Assembly: GCA_016946835.1 (NCBI GenBank) | Contig: JACVTC010000041.1 | Location: 1,097,501 to 1,147,500, forward strand | DNA from: Neocallimastix lanati (nom. inval.) | Taxonomy: Eukaryota; Neocallimastigomycota; Neocallimastigomycetes; Neocallimastigales; Neocallimastigaceae | Direction: 5' to 3' | Length of the DNA stretch: 50,000 bases | Part shown: in pieces, positions 13,481 to 25,117 of the stretch | Layout: each line of letters begins with the position of its first letter | Position numbering within the stretch: position 1 is the stretch's first letter | The notes under the pieces: model-generated | The model's database searches: none | What the model saw: the letters and a program-made list of their open reading frames with translations, nothing else | What the model was told of the DNA's origin: nothing | Made by a program: the position numbers and the translations under genes

Positions 13481-13554
13481 TAAAATAAAAAATATAAAAT
13501 ATGTATATTTTATATATTTCATTTATTATTTAATATTATTATTTATTGTAATAA

Positions 13555-13599
<45 letters not shown>

Positions 13600-13701
13600 T
13601 ATTATTATATATATATATTTATATTAATTATTAATTAAAAGAAATTATATATTATATAATTAATATTACAATTTTTTAATAAACAAAAGAGATAAAAATA
13701 A

Positions 13702-13732
<31 letters not shown>

Positions 13733-14366
13733 TAAATATTTTTATATATAAAAATAATAATATACATATTTTTTACTTTAGAAACACATATTAATTAAAA
13801 TAAGTTATTAAATAAAAAATGAATAAATAATAGCTAAAATAAATATTTTTTAAACAAAAAGAAATAATAATATATTTAATAATATATTTTTACAATTAAA
13901 TATTATTATATAATTATTTTAAATATATAAAAAATTATTTTTACAATTGAATATTAATAAATTATATATATATAAAATAGTTATTATTTATTTAATTATT
14001 ATTTAATTTATTATTAAAAAAAAAAAAATCCACACATGAAAATACACTACATTGCGAAATGTACTATCCTCAAGTTCATAATACTTTAAATTTTAATTAA
14101 TATTTTATTTTATACTTGAACAAAAATAAATAATTAATTAATATTAATTAAATAATTATAAAAATTATTAATAAAAATAAAAATATTATAAAAATGAAGA
14201 AATCTTCATTTATTATTTTAGTAATTTATTCTTCATTACAATAAAATTAATATTAATATTTTATTATTATTATTATTTTTGTTTTAAAATAAAATATTGT
14301 TCTTAAATTCTTTATATTTTAAAACCATAACTAAAGTTATATTTTAATTTTATACTAAATTTAATT
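13481..14366. other. AT-rich spacer 3' of the DJ-1 gene
   Basis: No gene is visible. It contains a poly-T tract at about 13557-13597 and short TATA runs. It presumably holds the 3' untranslated region of the minus-strand DJ-1 gene. Confidence 0.55.
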
Positions 14367-14918
14367 TTATTTGAGAGCTTTTAAGAATTCTTCCATCATT
14401 TTTATTAGGCCAGGATTTCCAACAGCAGAAATTAAATTTCCATCTACAACACATAAAGTTTCTTCATAATTTGCTCCAGCTAAATTAGCAACTACTTTGG
14501 TAAAAGGTAAACCTGTTAATTTTTTTCCACTTATAGATTTAGTTGCAGCTAAAGTGAGCACACTGTAGCAAATAGAAACTAAAAGTTTTTTTGATTCTAA
14601 AAAATATTTTACAATTTCAATAACCTTTGGATTAACATGCAAATAAAGTGGTGCATGTCCTCCTGGTAAATATAAAGCATCATAACTTTTATAATCAATG
14701 GTATTTATATCTACTGTAATTTCATATTTATGTCCCATTCCTGGATTAAAATATTGTAATTCGCTTGGTTCAAAAATCTGAGAAGTTATAAAACCACCTT
14801 CTTTTTTATTTGGACTGGCTAAATCAACTTTATATCCTAAAGTTAATAATGTTTTTGATGGAAAATCTATTTGAGAATCTTCAACACAGTCTGCTATTAA
14901 TATTAATATTTTCTTCAT
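14367..14918 (-). CDS. DJ-1/PfpI superfamily protein
   Basis: A single-exon gene of 183 residues, the usual length for the family. Residues 3-9 (KILILIA) form the first strand, followed by CVEDSQ with the conserved Glu13 near the active site. ALYLPGGHAP (81-90) is the glycine turn, and VSICYSVLTLAA (114-125) is the nucleophile elbow with Cys117. Most relatives have His, Ala or Gly after this Cys; here it is Tyr118. The C-terminal half carries GKKLTGLPF and GNPGLIKMMEEFL, as in bacterial and plant DJ-1 paralogues. Members act as glyoxalases or deglycases, chaperones or proteases; the specific activity cannot be told from the sequence. The single exon and bacterial-like layout make bacterial origin possible but unproven. 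The ATG is the first in frame and is preceded by A/T-rich repeat DNA. Confidence 0.9.
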   Translation of the reverse strand: MKKILILIADCVEDSQIDFPSKTLLTLGYKVDLASPNKKEGGFITSQIFEPSELQYFNPGMGHKYEITVDINTIDYKSYDALYLPGGHAPLYLHVNPKVIEIVKYFLESKKLLVSICYSVLTLAATKSISGKKLTGLPFTKVVANLAGANYEETLCVVDGNLISAVGNPGLIKMMEEFLKALK

Positions 14919-14929
14919 TGTATTAAAAT

Positions 14930-15145
14930 ATTGAAAAAAAAAAAAAAAATCTTTTTATTAAAAATTATTTAATTAATAATTTATAATTATTAAAATGAAT
15001 TTCAGAAAAAAAAAAAAAAATCTTTTTATTAAAAATTATTTAATTAATAATTTATAATTCTTAAAATGAATTTCAAAAAAATGTTTTATTTAAAAATTAT
15101 TTAATTAAAAATTTATAATTCTTAAAATGAATTTTAAAAAATGTT
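14930..15145. repeat. Three tandem copies of a roughly 70-bp unit upstream of the DJ-1 gene
   Basis: Each unit begins with an A tract and contains AAAATTATTTAATTAA followed by TTTATAATT and TTAAAATGAATTT. Copies 1 and 2 are nearly identical; copy 3 is shorter and more diverged. The array lies immediately 5' of the minus-strand gene and so overlaps its likely promoter. Confidence 0.85.
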
Positions 15146-15278
15146 TAAATTAAATATTTTAATTGATATTGATACATTTTTCAATTGTGAATTTTTGTAA
15201 TGTAGCTAATATATATATTTTTAAAATAAAGCCATACATTTTTAAAATATTCTATACAATCATAAAAAATTATATAAA

Positions 15279-15314
<36 letters not shown>

Positions 15315-15342
15315 TATAACATATTTATGTATATAATTGAAC

Positions 15343-15414
15343 TTTAACGTTCCATTATATATTTAAATATGTAATTAATATATATATATATTTAAATATA
15401 TAATGGAATGTTAA
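15343..15414. repeat. 72-bp hairpin (inverted repeat with CATTCCATTATATA tips)
   Basis: TTAACGTTCCATTATATATT on the left pairs with the complementary AATATATAATGGAATGTTAA on the right, around an AT-rich loop. It could be a tiny foldback element or a folded terminal repeat. Confidence 0.8.
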
Positions 15415-15419
15415 CACTG

Positions 15420-15560
15420 AAAATGAAAATGTAGTAAAACAGGCTAGCAGGGCCAATGCCTTTAAAGGAGAAGAGTATAATCTCTTTTAGATAGTCAATT
15501 CAAACCCTAATCCTTAAGGAAGTGAGGTTCGTTGAGATGGAACTTTTTTTCTGAATTTTA
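15420..15560. other. Small GC-richer island, unassigned
   Basis: About 130 bp differ in composition from the flanks. One plus frame reads VVKQASRANAFKGEEYNLF before a stop, and a B-box-like ATTCAAACCC sits at about 15504. It may be a relic of a transposon or of a tRNA-like element. I cannot decide between these. Confidence 0.3.
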
Positions 15561-15656
15561 TCTATATACTTTATTTTTTGAATATTACTTTTTTTTATTT
15601 CACGTTATTATTTTTCAATATTATTATATTCAAATTGGACAAATAATATTTATTAT

Positions 15657-16520
15657 TTAAAAATCTCAATATTTGTTTATTTACTAACTTTATTTTGAAG
15701 CAAAAGGCTTATTTTTTAATAATACACAATTTAATGATATTTATACATACAAAATACATTTGATGGATCATACATATTTCAACACATTAAATATATTTTT
15801 TCATATTAACTATATAAAAGAGGCTAATAAAAATTTTTTTAAAACTCATAAACTATATAAACTATATATTATTATAATATATCATATATATATTAATTCA
15901 TTTAATATTTAAAATTATAATAAAAGTTGTAATAAAATAAAAATATTAATTAAAGTGTTAATTAAATTTGTAAATTAAAAATACTAATATAATTAGCATT
16001 TTAATTAATATTTTTATTCTACACTTCAATTATTTATATAATATTTTTATTTTATTACAACTTGTTTTTAGTAGTTTATTTAATTATATAAAAATTTTAA
16101 AGAACATTTAAATTATATTATTAAATTATTTTATATTACATACATATAATATTTTATATATATTTATTACATATAACTTGTTATATTTTATGCGCCACTA
16201 CTACATATGTACTAGCTCATTAATGATATTATACATATTATACTTAAATACTATTTATAATTATATATTTTATTTTATGTATTTTATATTTATTCATATT
16301 ATATAATAGTAATAAATAAGATATATCAATATATAGTTTATATAGTTTATGAATATAGTTTTAAAAAAAATTTACAAGCCTCTTTTATATAGTTAAAATT
16401 AAAACATCTATATAATGTATTGAAATATGTATGAATATCATTAAATTATGTATTATTAAAAAATAAGCCTTTTACTTCAAATAAATAAAGTTAATAAATA
16501 AACAAATATAGAGATTTTTA
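15657..16520. repeat. Large imperfect palindrome (foldback-type element), about 860 bp
   Basis: The outer left arm (15657-15880) and outer right arm (16315-16520) are reverse complements over most of their length. Shared blocks include ATTTGTTTATTTA, AAAAGGCTTATTTTTTAATA, ACTATATAAAAGAGGCT and CATAAACTATATAAACTATA. An inner pair (AGTTGTAATAAAATAAAAAT at about 15926 and its complement at about 16045) continues the symmetry. The right half has an extra, unmatched block of about 230 bp at 16080-16310. No open frame is present. Confidence 0.85.
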
Positions 16521-16525
16521 TCATG

Positions 16526-17060
16526 AACTCCATGAGATAGGGTCAATGGTCAACGCGTATTCCCTGGGGTCAATAGTTCCGAAGTTCAATTCCACTTTAC
16601 CACCCAATAATAACCCAATAGACAGCCTAACTCTAAATCGAACAAGTCATCGTCTACATTATAATCGTGCTTCTCAGTGGTACATATACATGCCTGAAGT
16701 GGGGTGATTCCTGCGTATTGTAAATCCTCATTAGTTAATGTATTTACTGATCATTATTGATCACGTGTTAGAATACATTTCCTAATTTTGAAAAAGGTAT
16801 GTAATAGATAAATAATAATGTTAATAGTGTATGTGGTTATGGTTTGTCGTATCCAACATCTCCAAATCTTGTGGTTCTGTAATCGTCATTGAGAGCGTCA
16901 ATGCCGAAATGGTATGGCATGGGAGCACTTTATGTGGTCATCCTTCTACACACCTGCTATAAAGTTTGTCTAATATTAGTTGTCTGTTGTGGCTGGAATA
17001 GTACAATCAGACTTACAATGAAAAGACATAAATATTAAAAAAAAAAAAAAAAAAAAAAAA
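16526..17060 (+). mobile_element. Candidate tRNA-derived SINE
   Basis: A GC-richer unit begins with a tRNA-like head. TAGGGTCAATGGTCAACGCG (16538-16557) resembles a tRNA D-arm and polymerase III A box. AGTTCAATTCC (16583-16593) matches the B-box consensus at all but its first base. A body of about 430 bp without an open frame follows, and the unit ends in an A tract of about 24 bases (17037-17060). This is the classic SINE plan. I find no clear target-site duplication, and A tracts are common here, so the 3' end is less certain than the head. Confidence 0.5.
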
Positions 17061-17089
17061 GGAGTGTAATCTTATTCGATATTTTTATT

Positions 17090-17321
17090 AATTAATATAT
17101 CAAAATCATCATCTTCTTTTAATCTTTTTTTCCTTTTTTTTTTTTCTTAAAAAAAAAAAAAAATTAATTTCAGTCTTTATGGGAGGTAACAAAGAAAATT
17201 TATTATTACCTCTATTTCTTGGGATTTTACTATTAAAAATATTTCTATTTGTTATAAAAGGAATTTCAGATTTTAAAATTTTTTTTTATGAATTTTTTTT
17301 TTTATAATATTAAATTTTTTA

Positions 17322-17370
<49 letters not shown>

Positions 17371-17670
17371 AATATTATTTAATTTTATATTTGAAATTCC
17401 CCAATTTTTATTTCCAAATAATGTTCTTGAAAATTAGTTTATATTAGTTAAATTATTATTGTTATTATTATTTTCAATATTTTCATTATTTGTTAAATAT
17501 TTAATGTTAAATTTTTATTTCTTATTTTAAAAAATTTTTTTTGTTTTATATAATTCAGTTTTTGTTCCATCATCACTAATTAAATCTAAATTACTTAAAG
17601 CATATAGTAAATTATCTGTTTTTATATGTAATAAATTATTAGAATTTAAAGGTTCTAAATTTAAAAAACT

Positions 17671-17738
<68 letters not shown>

Positions 17739-19570
17739 TGTAAAAATTATTCAATGATTTTGATGGAAAAAAATCATTATTATCTAAAATAATATTTTGA
17801 TTTATATTGTTTATATTTCTTGTTAAAACAGAATTTCTTATTCTATTATTATTATTATTTTTATTTATATAAAAAAATTTGATTATGTTTTATTTCTATT
17901 CATTACAAAAATTACAAAATTTTCTTAAGAATATTTATGAAATTTTTTTGTAAAAAATCTTTTCCTTCTGATTTAAATTTTCGAATTTTCAATATAATTA
18001 ACATCAATTTCAATTTCAAGAATGAATAAAATTTGAGTCATTTGCATATTTTAAATTTTTATTTAATTTATATATTTCTTGATTATTTTTTTTTTTTGAT
18101 ATCTAAAAAATTTTCAAATTTACAAATATTATTGTTAATTTCTAATTCATTTTTTTTAATATTTAAATAATTTTTTTTTTTTTCAACATCAATTTTATCA
18201 AAATCTTTATTTTTTTAAAGGATTTTCACCTAAAATTTTATTTAAATGTTTTAATTTTGAACTACTATCTTGAAATTCATTTATTAAATCATTTAAACTT
18301 AATGGTTTAAAATTTAAAATATTTCCTTTTACATCTGTTGTAAATTATTTAATTTCTTTTTTTTTTTTTTTTTTTTATTTTTATTATTATTTTTTCAAAT
18401 TCTTTTTGTTTTTCTAATGCTATTCTTTCTTTTTCTTTTTCTATTTTTTTTTTGTTTAACTTCTTCCTCTCTTTCGCTACGTAATTTATTTAAAACTTCA
18501 TCGGATAATTGATTTGTTACAAAAGGAATATTTAAATTATAAAAAGGATAATCAATAACTATTGTTTTTATTTTCATTATCATTTTGAGTATTATCAATT
18601 TTAATTTTTTGAATTTTTGAATTTTTAATTTTTTCAAAAATTTTAGATTTAATGTTATTTGATTCAATTTTTCTTTTATAGTATTGTTTCTATGTAATTT
18701 ATCAATTGAAATTTGGGAAAATTTAATTAAACTCAAAGCATCTCAATCTGAATATCATCCAAAAAAATTTTTTATAACTCAGGTCAACAAAATTATCAAT
18801 AAAAAAATTTTTTTTATCTAAAACTATTTAATTTCTATTTTTAATATCAATCACAGATATTCTTTTATTTTTTTTTAGTTATAATATCCATAAAAAAAAA
18901 AAAAAAAAATCTTCTTTCATTTTGAATTTATCATAATTTTCAATTTTATTTCAAAATTAATGAATCTTGAATGCAGGAATCATTTAATTCAAAATAAATT
19001 AAATTTTCAAATAAATTATTATTACTTTTCGATTTTAACTTCAAAACTATTTGAATATATTTTTTCTTTCTTTTCTTTTAAATCATAATCATCTATGTTC
19101 ATGAAATATAAAATTTAATTCTATAAAATTATAAATTGAATTTTTCAATTTGTTAAAACAAAATTTTGGAATTGTTTTTTCAATATAATCTGATTTTAAT
19201 TTTGATATTATTAAAAAAAAATATATATATATAATTTTAATATTATTAAGTAATAATAAATTACTTTAATTTGAATTTTGAAATTTTTTAATAATATTCA
19301 AATTTTATTTTAAATTTTGTATTATTATTTGCCTTGCTTTATTCATTCCATAAAATTTTTTCATTGCTTTGAATGTTTTATTCTGAACTAAAAGTAATTT
19401 TTCTAAATTTTTTTTCCGATTTTATTATCTGTATAAACATTATAATTATTCAAAGTTAAAACATTTATAATTTGTCTTTATTAATATTTTGAAAAATATT
19501 ATTTGGAATTTTTATTTTTTTATTTTTTTAAACTAAATTCTGAAGAAATACTTTTTGTCATATTATTACT

Positions 19571-19609
<39 letters not shown>

Positions 19610-19859
19610 GCTTTCGTTTAATAAAATATTACTATTAAATGATTCAGATTTAGAATATTTATTTCCAAATTTATTTATTTTATTTGTTATATTATTTGAT
19701 TTAATTACTTCATTTTTATTATGATTATTTTTAGTATTTTTATTTTGATATAAATTTCCAATTACATATATTTGATTTTTAATGAAAATTTTAAAATATA
19801 ATTTTAATCCTAATTGAAAAAGGAATTGATCTTGGAAATTGATTCATTGGTACCAATCT

Positions 19860-19916
<57 letters not shown>

Positions 19917-20158
19917 CAAAGAATTAATATTTATTTTATTATAATTAATTTGTTTCATTTTGTTTTTAAGAAATAAAATATCATTAATATTTTTCACTTT
20001 TCGAATGTTTATTAATTTATCAATAGATATAATATCTAATAAATGTTCTGAATCGAAAGTCAAAATTTATTTATTTCAAGTAATCCTCATAAACTTATTT
20101 AGAAACTTTAAAAGATGAAAAAAAAAAATTTTTTTTGGATATTTATTAATTTATCAAT

Positions 20159-20199
<41 letters not shown>

Positions 20200-20565
20200 G
20201 GCAGCAAACTTGTTTCATCTTTATTAATTAATTATATGATAAAATAAATGTAATAAAAAGAAAAAAAGATAAAAAAATAAACAAAAAATAAAACACAAAA
20301 TAAAATAAAAATAATGGTATAATATATTCTAGTTTCATTTAATTAATATCTGTAAGACTTCACAAGGGCATTATTATACTGTAGTATAATAATTAATTTT
20401 GACTTCGCAATGTTAATCATAATTTTAAGATACAAAATTATGATCTTCATTGGTTGCGTATCAATAGATATATATCTAATAAAAGTTCTGAATCGAAAGT
20501 TAGAATTAATTTATTCATTTCTAGTAAAGAATCCTCATAAATTTCTTTAGGAACTTTAATAGATG

Positions 20566-20607
<42 letters not shown>

Positions 20608-20720
20608 TTTTTTTGGGTTTAAATTCTTAAATTTTTGGTTTATATAAAGAATTTGTACTTAAAGCTAGATTATTAATATTTTGAACTTTATTTCAATTTT
20701 TATTAACATCCATATTTATA
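17090..20720 (-). pseudogene. Decayed large gene, K/N-rich product, unrecognised
   Basis: On the minus strand, coding-like stretches run one after another in shifting frames. The candidate start near 20.7 kb (MDVNKN, then an in-frame TGA) leads to SIKVPKEIYEDSLLEMNKLI and SIDKLINIRKVKNINDILFL. MNQFPRSIPFS, FKAMKKFYGMNKARQ, LNIPFVTNQLSDEVLNKLRS and LLYALSNLDLISDDGTKTEL follow. The tail reads LKEDDDFDILINKNIE, then a stop near 17.09 kb. Stops, frameshifts and long homopolymers (poly-Phe and poly-Lys runs at 17.67, 19.86, 20.16 and 20.57 kb) separate them. An internal segment is duplicated (20020-20125 and 20455-20575). The product would have been a large, largely disordered or coiled protein. 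No domain is recognised. Some breaks might be introns, but the many stops inside good coding blocks argue for decay. Confidence 0.55.
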
Positions 20721-21097
20721 AATAATTATTAAAAAAATTATTAAAATATTTTAAACTATATTTCAATTATATTAAATGTATTTTTTATTAATAGATACTA
20801 TACTATATTTTCAAAATTATAATAGATACTATACTATACTTTATTTTTTAAAGAATTTTAAAAAATAAAGTATATTCTCCTTTTTATTATTTTATATTAT
20901 TATTACTTTACAAAAGCAAATAAAAATAAGAATAAAAAAAAACTTTATAGATATTATATAGTAATAATCCAAAACTAAAAATAATATTTATTTTTATAAT
21001 TGAAAGAACTATATAATAAGAATTTTTGTTATAAAATATTAATATATACCATTTTATTATAAAATTTTTTATTCTTTCTATAAAAATGAACATTTTT

Positions 21098-21128
<31 letters not shown>

Positions 21129-21728
21129 TAGTATAAGAGGCTCAATTAAACATTATAGGATAAAAAAAAAATACTAATAAAAATAATATAAAATAATTTA
21201 TAAAATAAATGGGAAAAAAATTTTTTTAAAAAATAACTTTATATATAAATAAATAAAAAAAAATATAATATAATATATAAAATCTATTAGAATATTAATA
21301 ATATTTTGTAAAATAATAAAGATATTTTAAATTAAAATAAGTATATATATATATATATATGTACTTTATATATATATATTTTTCACTTATGAATAAGAGA
21401 CTTTTATTAAACTATACTTTACAAAATATGATTTTTTTTTTTTTGTAAACTTTTTATATTGTTATAATTCTTTAAATTTTATATATAATAATGAATATAA
21501 ATATTTTTTATATTTATAGGAATATTAATTAAGGAAAAGTCATTAATAATTAAATATAAAAAAAAAAAAATTATAATGACAATGGTAATAGTAATTGTTA
21601 TAAAATATAATAATAATAAAAAAACCCTATATATATATATATATTTACTAATAAAAAAATAAAAACAAAAATAAAAAAGAAAGTAATTATTAACTAATTT
21701 TCATTGTGTTTAATAAGCATATAGTTTA

Positions 21729-22014
21729 GGAATGGGGATTTCGCCAAATTGCTTTTCGCCAATTTTTTTGAAAGCATGTGGCGTATTAAAAAAATGTAGC
21801 ATTTCGCCAAATTGCAATAAATAAATCAGTAAATAAAATTAAAAATTATTAATATTGAATTAAAACAAGTTAAAAAAAAATATTTTGAGTTAATATTTAT
21901 TTATTTAATCATCTATTTATATCAATTACTCCACTTAGTGAAATGCAACATTTTAATACTACGCCACTTGGCGAAATGCAACCTGGTCAAATGCAATTTG
22001 GGGAAATGCATCCT
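21729..22014. mobile_element. MITE with 'CGCC/GCATTTCGCC' inverted repeats and 10-bp target duplication
   Basis: The ends are inverted relatives: TAGGAATGGGGATTTCGCCA on the left, and, read on the other strand, TAGGATGCATTTCCCCAAAT on the right. Inner repeats of GCATTTCGCC and GTGGCGTA are also inverted. The element is flanked by ATATAGTTTA on both sides (21719-21728 and 22015-22024). Copy A has this sequence once (8215-8224) and no insertion, giving a natural empty site. There is no open frame, so it must have been moved in trans. A 9-10 bp duplication would fit Mutator-like transposases. That family is inference. Confidence 0.85.
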
Positions 22015-22145
22015 ATATAGTTTATCAAAAGTTTATTAAAAAATTATAATCTAACCTTTGTTTGGTCAATTATTTCACCTAGCCTTTATATTTTCAAAAA
22101 GCTTATTATTAGATTAATGGATATATAAATTTACAGGTAAAAAGA

Positions 22146-22176
<31 letters not shown>

Positions 22177-22544
22177 TTTATACATATTTTTTATTTGTTT
22201 ACTTTCAAAGATCTAGTACTATATAAAATGAATGCTATTATATAAAAATATTTTTTATTTTTAATACTATTTAAATGATAATATTAATTATAATACTAAA
22301 TAATAAATAGATAATAAAAAAAGTAAAAAAAAAAAAAAAATAGGGATATATAATAGAAATAAAAAAAAAATTAGTTATTTAAAAAAACATATTAAAAAAC
22401 ACTAAATTTAAATTATATTTTTTTTAAGGGATTAATCGCTAATTATTTAAGGAGATTTAATATGACGAATAAAGATAAAAAAAAGATTACATATGATTAT
22501 ATAATAATAGTAATAAATAAAATTATATAAATATTTAAGAATTG

Positions 22545-22660
22545 AAACAAAAATAAAATAAAAAGAAAAAATAAAACATATTAAAACAAAGATAAAATAA
22601 AAAGAAAAAATAAAACATATTAAAATAAAAATAAAATAAAAAGAAAAAATAAAACATATC
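22545..22660. repeat. Three tandem copies of a 39-bp unit
   Basis: The unit is AATAAAATAAAAAGAAAAAA followed by TAAAACATAT and A-rich spacer. Copy A of the segmental duplication has only one unit (about 8648-8688), so this is a local expansion. The minus-strand open frame encoding ICFIFSFYFIF repeats is a by-product. Confidence 0.85.
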
Positions 22661-22913
22661 AAAGCAAAAATTAAATTATTATAATTTTTTTTGTTTCAAC
22701 TTCTGAATATCTACATAATTTTATTTATTAATATTAATATTAATATTTTTCTTTTAAATAAATAAAAGATTTATTATTAGTTAATTCAATTTTTTTCTAG
22801 GAAAATGAATTATTATTATTATTTTTTTAATAATATATAAACAGTAATATTCTTATGAATAACGTATAAAATATTAAATTTTTATTATATTTATTATAAT
22901 TCTACATTTATAT

Positions 22914-23117
22914 ATTTTTTATTCTATTTTTTTTTTTTATAATATTATTGTAGTATATTTATTATTAATTTATTAAATACTAAAATATCAATAATGATAA
23001 AAATATAATATTAATAAATAAATAATAAATGCTATTATAGTTTTAGTATTTAATAAATTGATAATAAATATACTATTATAATATTAAAAAAAAAAAAAAT
23101 AGAATAAAAAAATTTAT
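22914..23117. repeat. 200-bp near-perfect palindrome inside copy B
   Basis: The left arm (22915-22990) and right arm (23040-23112) are complementary over about 75 bp. Shared sequences include ATTCTATTTTTTTTTTTT, GTATATTTATTATTAATTTA and TTAAATACTAAAA. The spacer is about 50 bp. Copy A lacks it. It looks like a foldback insertion at the left edge of a longer insertion reaching about 23780. Confidence 0.8.
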
Positions 23118-23404
23118 AAAATTTTAATATATTGGAAAATTTTAAATTTAAACTTTACAAAAAAATAAAATAAAGTTTTAAATTTAAACTTTTAATTTAT
23201 TTTTTATTTTTATTTTTTATTAATACTTTCACTATTTTTTAGTATTTTCACTCTTTATGTAGATTTATTTTATTTTATTTTATTTTATTTTTTTTTTTTT
23301 TTAGGTTAGATAAGATTTTTTTTTAAATAAGATTTAATTAAATCAAAAAAAAAAAAAACTTATCCAACTTTAAAAAGAAAAATAAAAAAATAAAAATATT
23401 TATT

Positions 23405-23446
<42 letters not shown>

Positions 23447-23616
23447 ATTATAGATTTTCCACTTTGAAAAAAAAATTTTTTTTTATTATTATTTTAATAT
23501 AAATCGTAATGTATTTTAATTTTAGTTTTTATTATTAGATTAGATTATTATTATTATTATTGCTTTTTTTTTTTTTTTACCAAAATGAAATTATTTAGTA
23601 GAATTATTGAATTTAA

Positions 23617-23656
<40 letters not shown>

Positions 23657-24563
23657 TTTATAATTAAATTATCCATGATTTACTATTATTCATTTTTTTT
23701 TTAAATAAATATTTTAATTTTAAATTTTTAATTTTTTTTTTATTTTATTTAAAACAATTTATTACAATATTTAATAATATGTATAATATTTTTTTAACTA
23801 TAGTATTAGATAATAGAACTTTTAATAAGGAAAATATAAAAACAAAAAAAGAAAATATATAATTTATAATAAAATGAATACTTAATGATAAAAATGAAGA
23901 TTAAATAATACTAATATATAACTCATCTGGGATTATTATTTTATTAATCATATGAATTAATAGTGTAAAAAAATTGATATTTATTTTTTTTTAGTATTAT
24001 ATATATATTATTTTTATTTATTGCTTTTATTATATTATATTTTATACGGAATATTTTTATTGTATTATATTTTATTTGGAATATTTTCATTGTATTTCGT
24101 TTAAATAAAAACTTTATTTATTATTATTGTTTTTTATTATTATTATTGTTATTCATTATTATTATTTTTGTGTTTTGTACTTTAAATTAAATTTATTCTC
24201 ATTTTTTATTTAATTTTTTATTTTTTTCTTTGTATTTTTGTTTTTATTATAATTTTTTATTATATTAATTATTTTTTTTCAATTTAATTATCATAATTTT
24301 TTTTTTTTAAATAAAAACTTTATTTTTTATTTTTATTTATTTTTATTATAAATTATTTGTATTTTATTATAATTTATTTGTATTTTATTTTTATTTATTT
24401 GTATTTAGTTTTCTTTATTTTTTGAGTTTTCATTTTCATTTTCATTTTTTATATTTTATATTATATATTGTATATTTTTTATATTGTATATAGTATATTT
24501 TATATATTATATATTTTATATATTTTATATTTTATATATGTATATTTTTTTTTTATATTGGTG

Positions 24564-24606
<43 letters not shown>

Positions 24607-25071
24607 TACTTTTCTATATATAATTTACTAAATGTTAAAATGTTATTATTTTTTCTTTTTTCTTTTATATATATAAAATTAAATAGAGAGAATATTTGTT
24701 GCTATATTTTATTTTTATTAGTCAAATGAAAAAAGAAAATGTTATTTATATTTAAAAAGATATATATATTCACATATATATAAATGAATAAATATATAAT
24801 AAAAAATAAATGATAAAAATAAAAATAATAGAATTGAAAAGTTTACTTTTACAAATGAAATAATCATAATTATGATAGTTAAGAGTAATTAAATTTAGAA
24901 GTAATATAGTAACATATACATATATTATCCACCTTATTTACCTTTATATTTCCATTATTACTATTATTTTATTTATTTATTTGTATAATTTTTTTTTCTA
25001 TAATAACAACACCAATAAAAAAAAAAAAAAAAAAATGAATAAAAAGAATTTCATTAATTTTAAAATATTTC

Positions 25072-25117
<46 letters not shown>

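Noticed and set aside
16526-16610. A functional tRNA gene
   Set aside because: A and B boxes are present, but I could not pair a convincing acceptor stem or anticodon arm. A SINE head fits better.
22545-22660. Regularly spaced repeats resembling a CRISPR array
   Set aside because: The units are adjacent, there are no unique spacers, and the host is eukaryotic.
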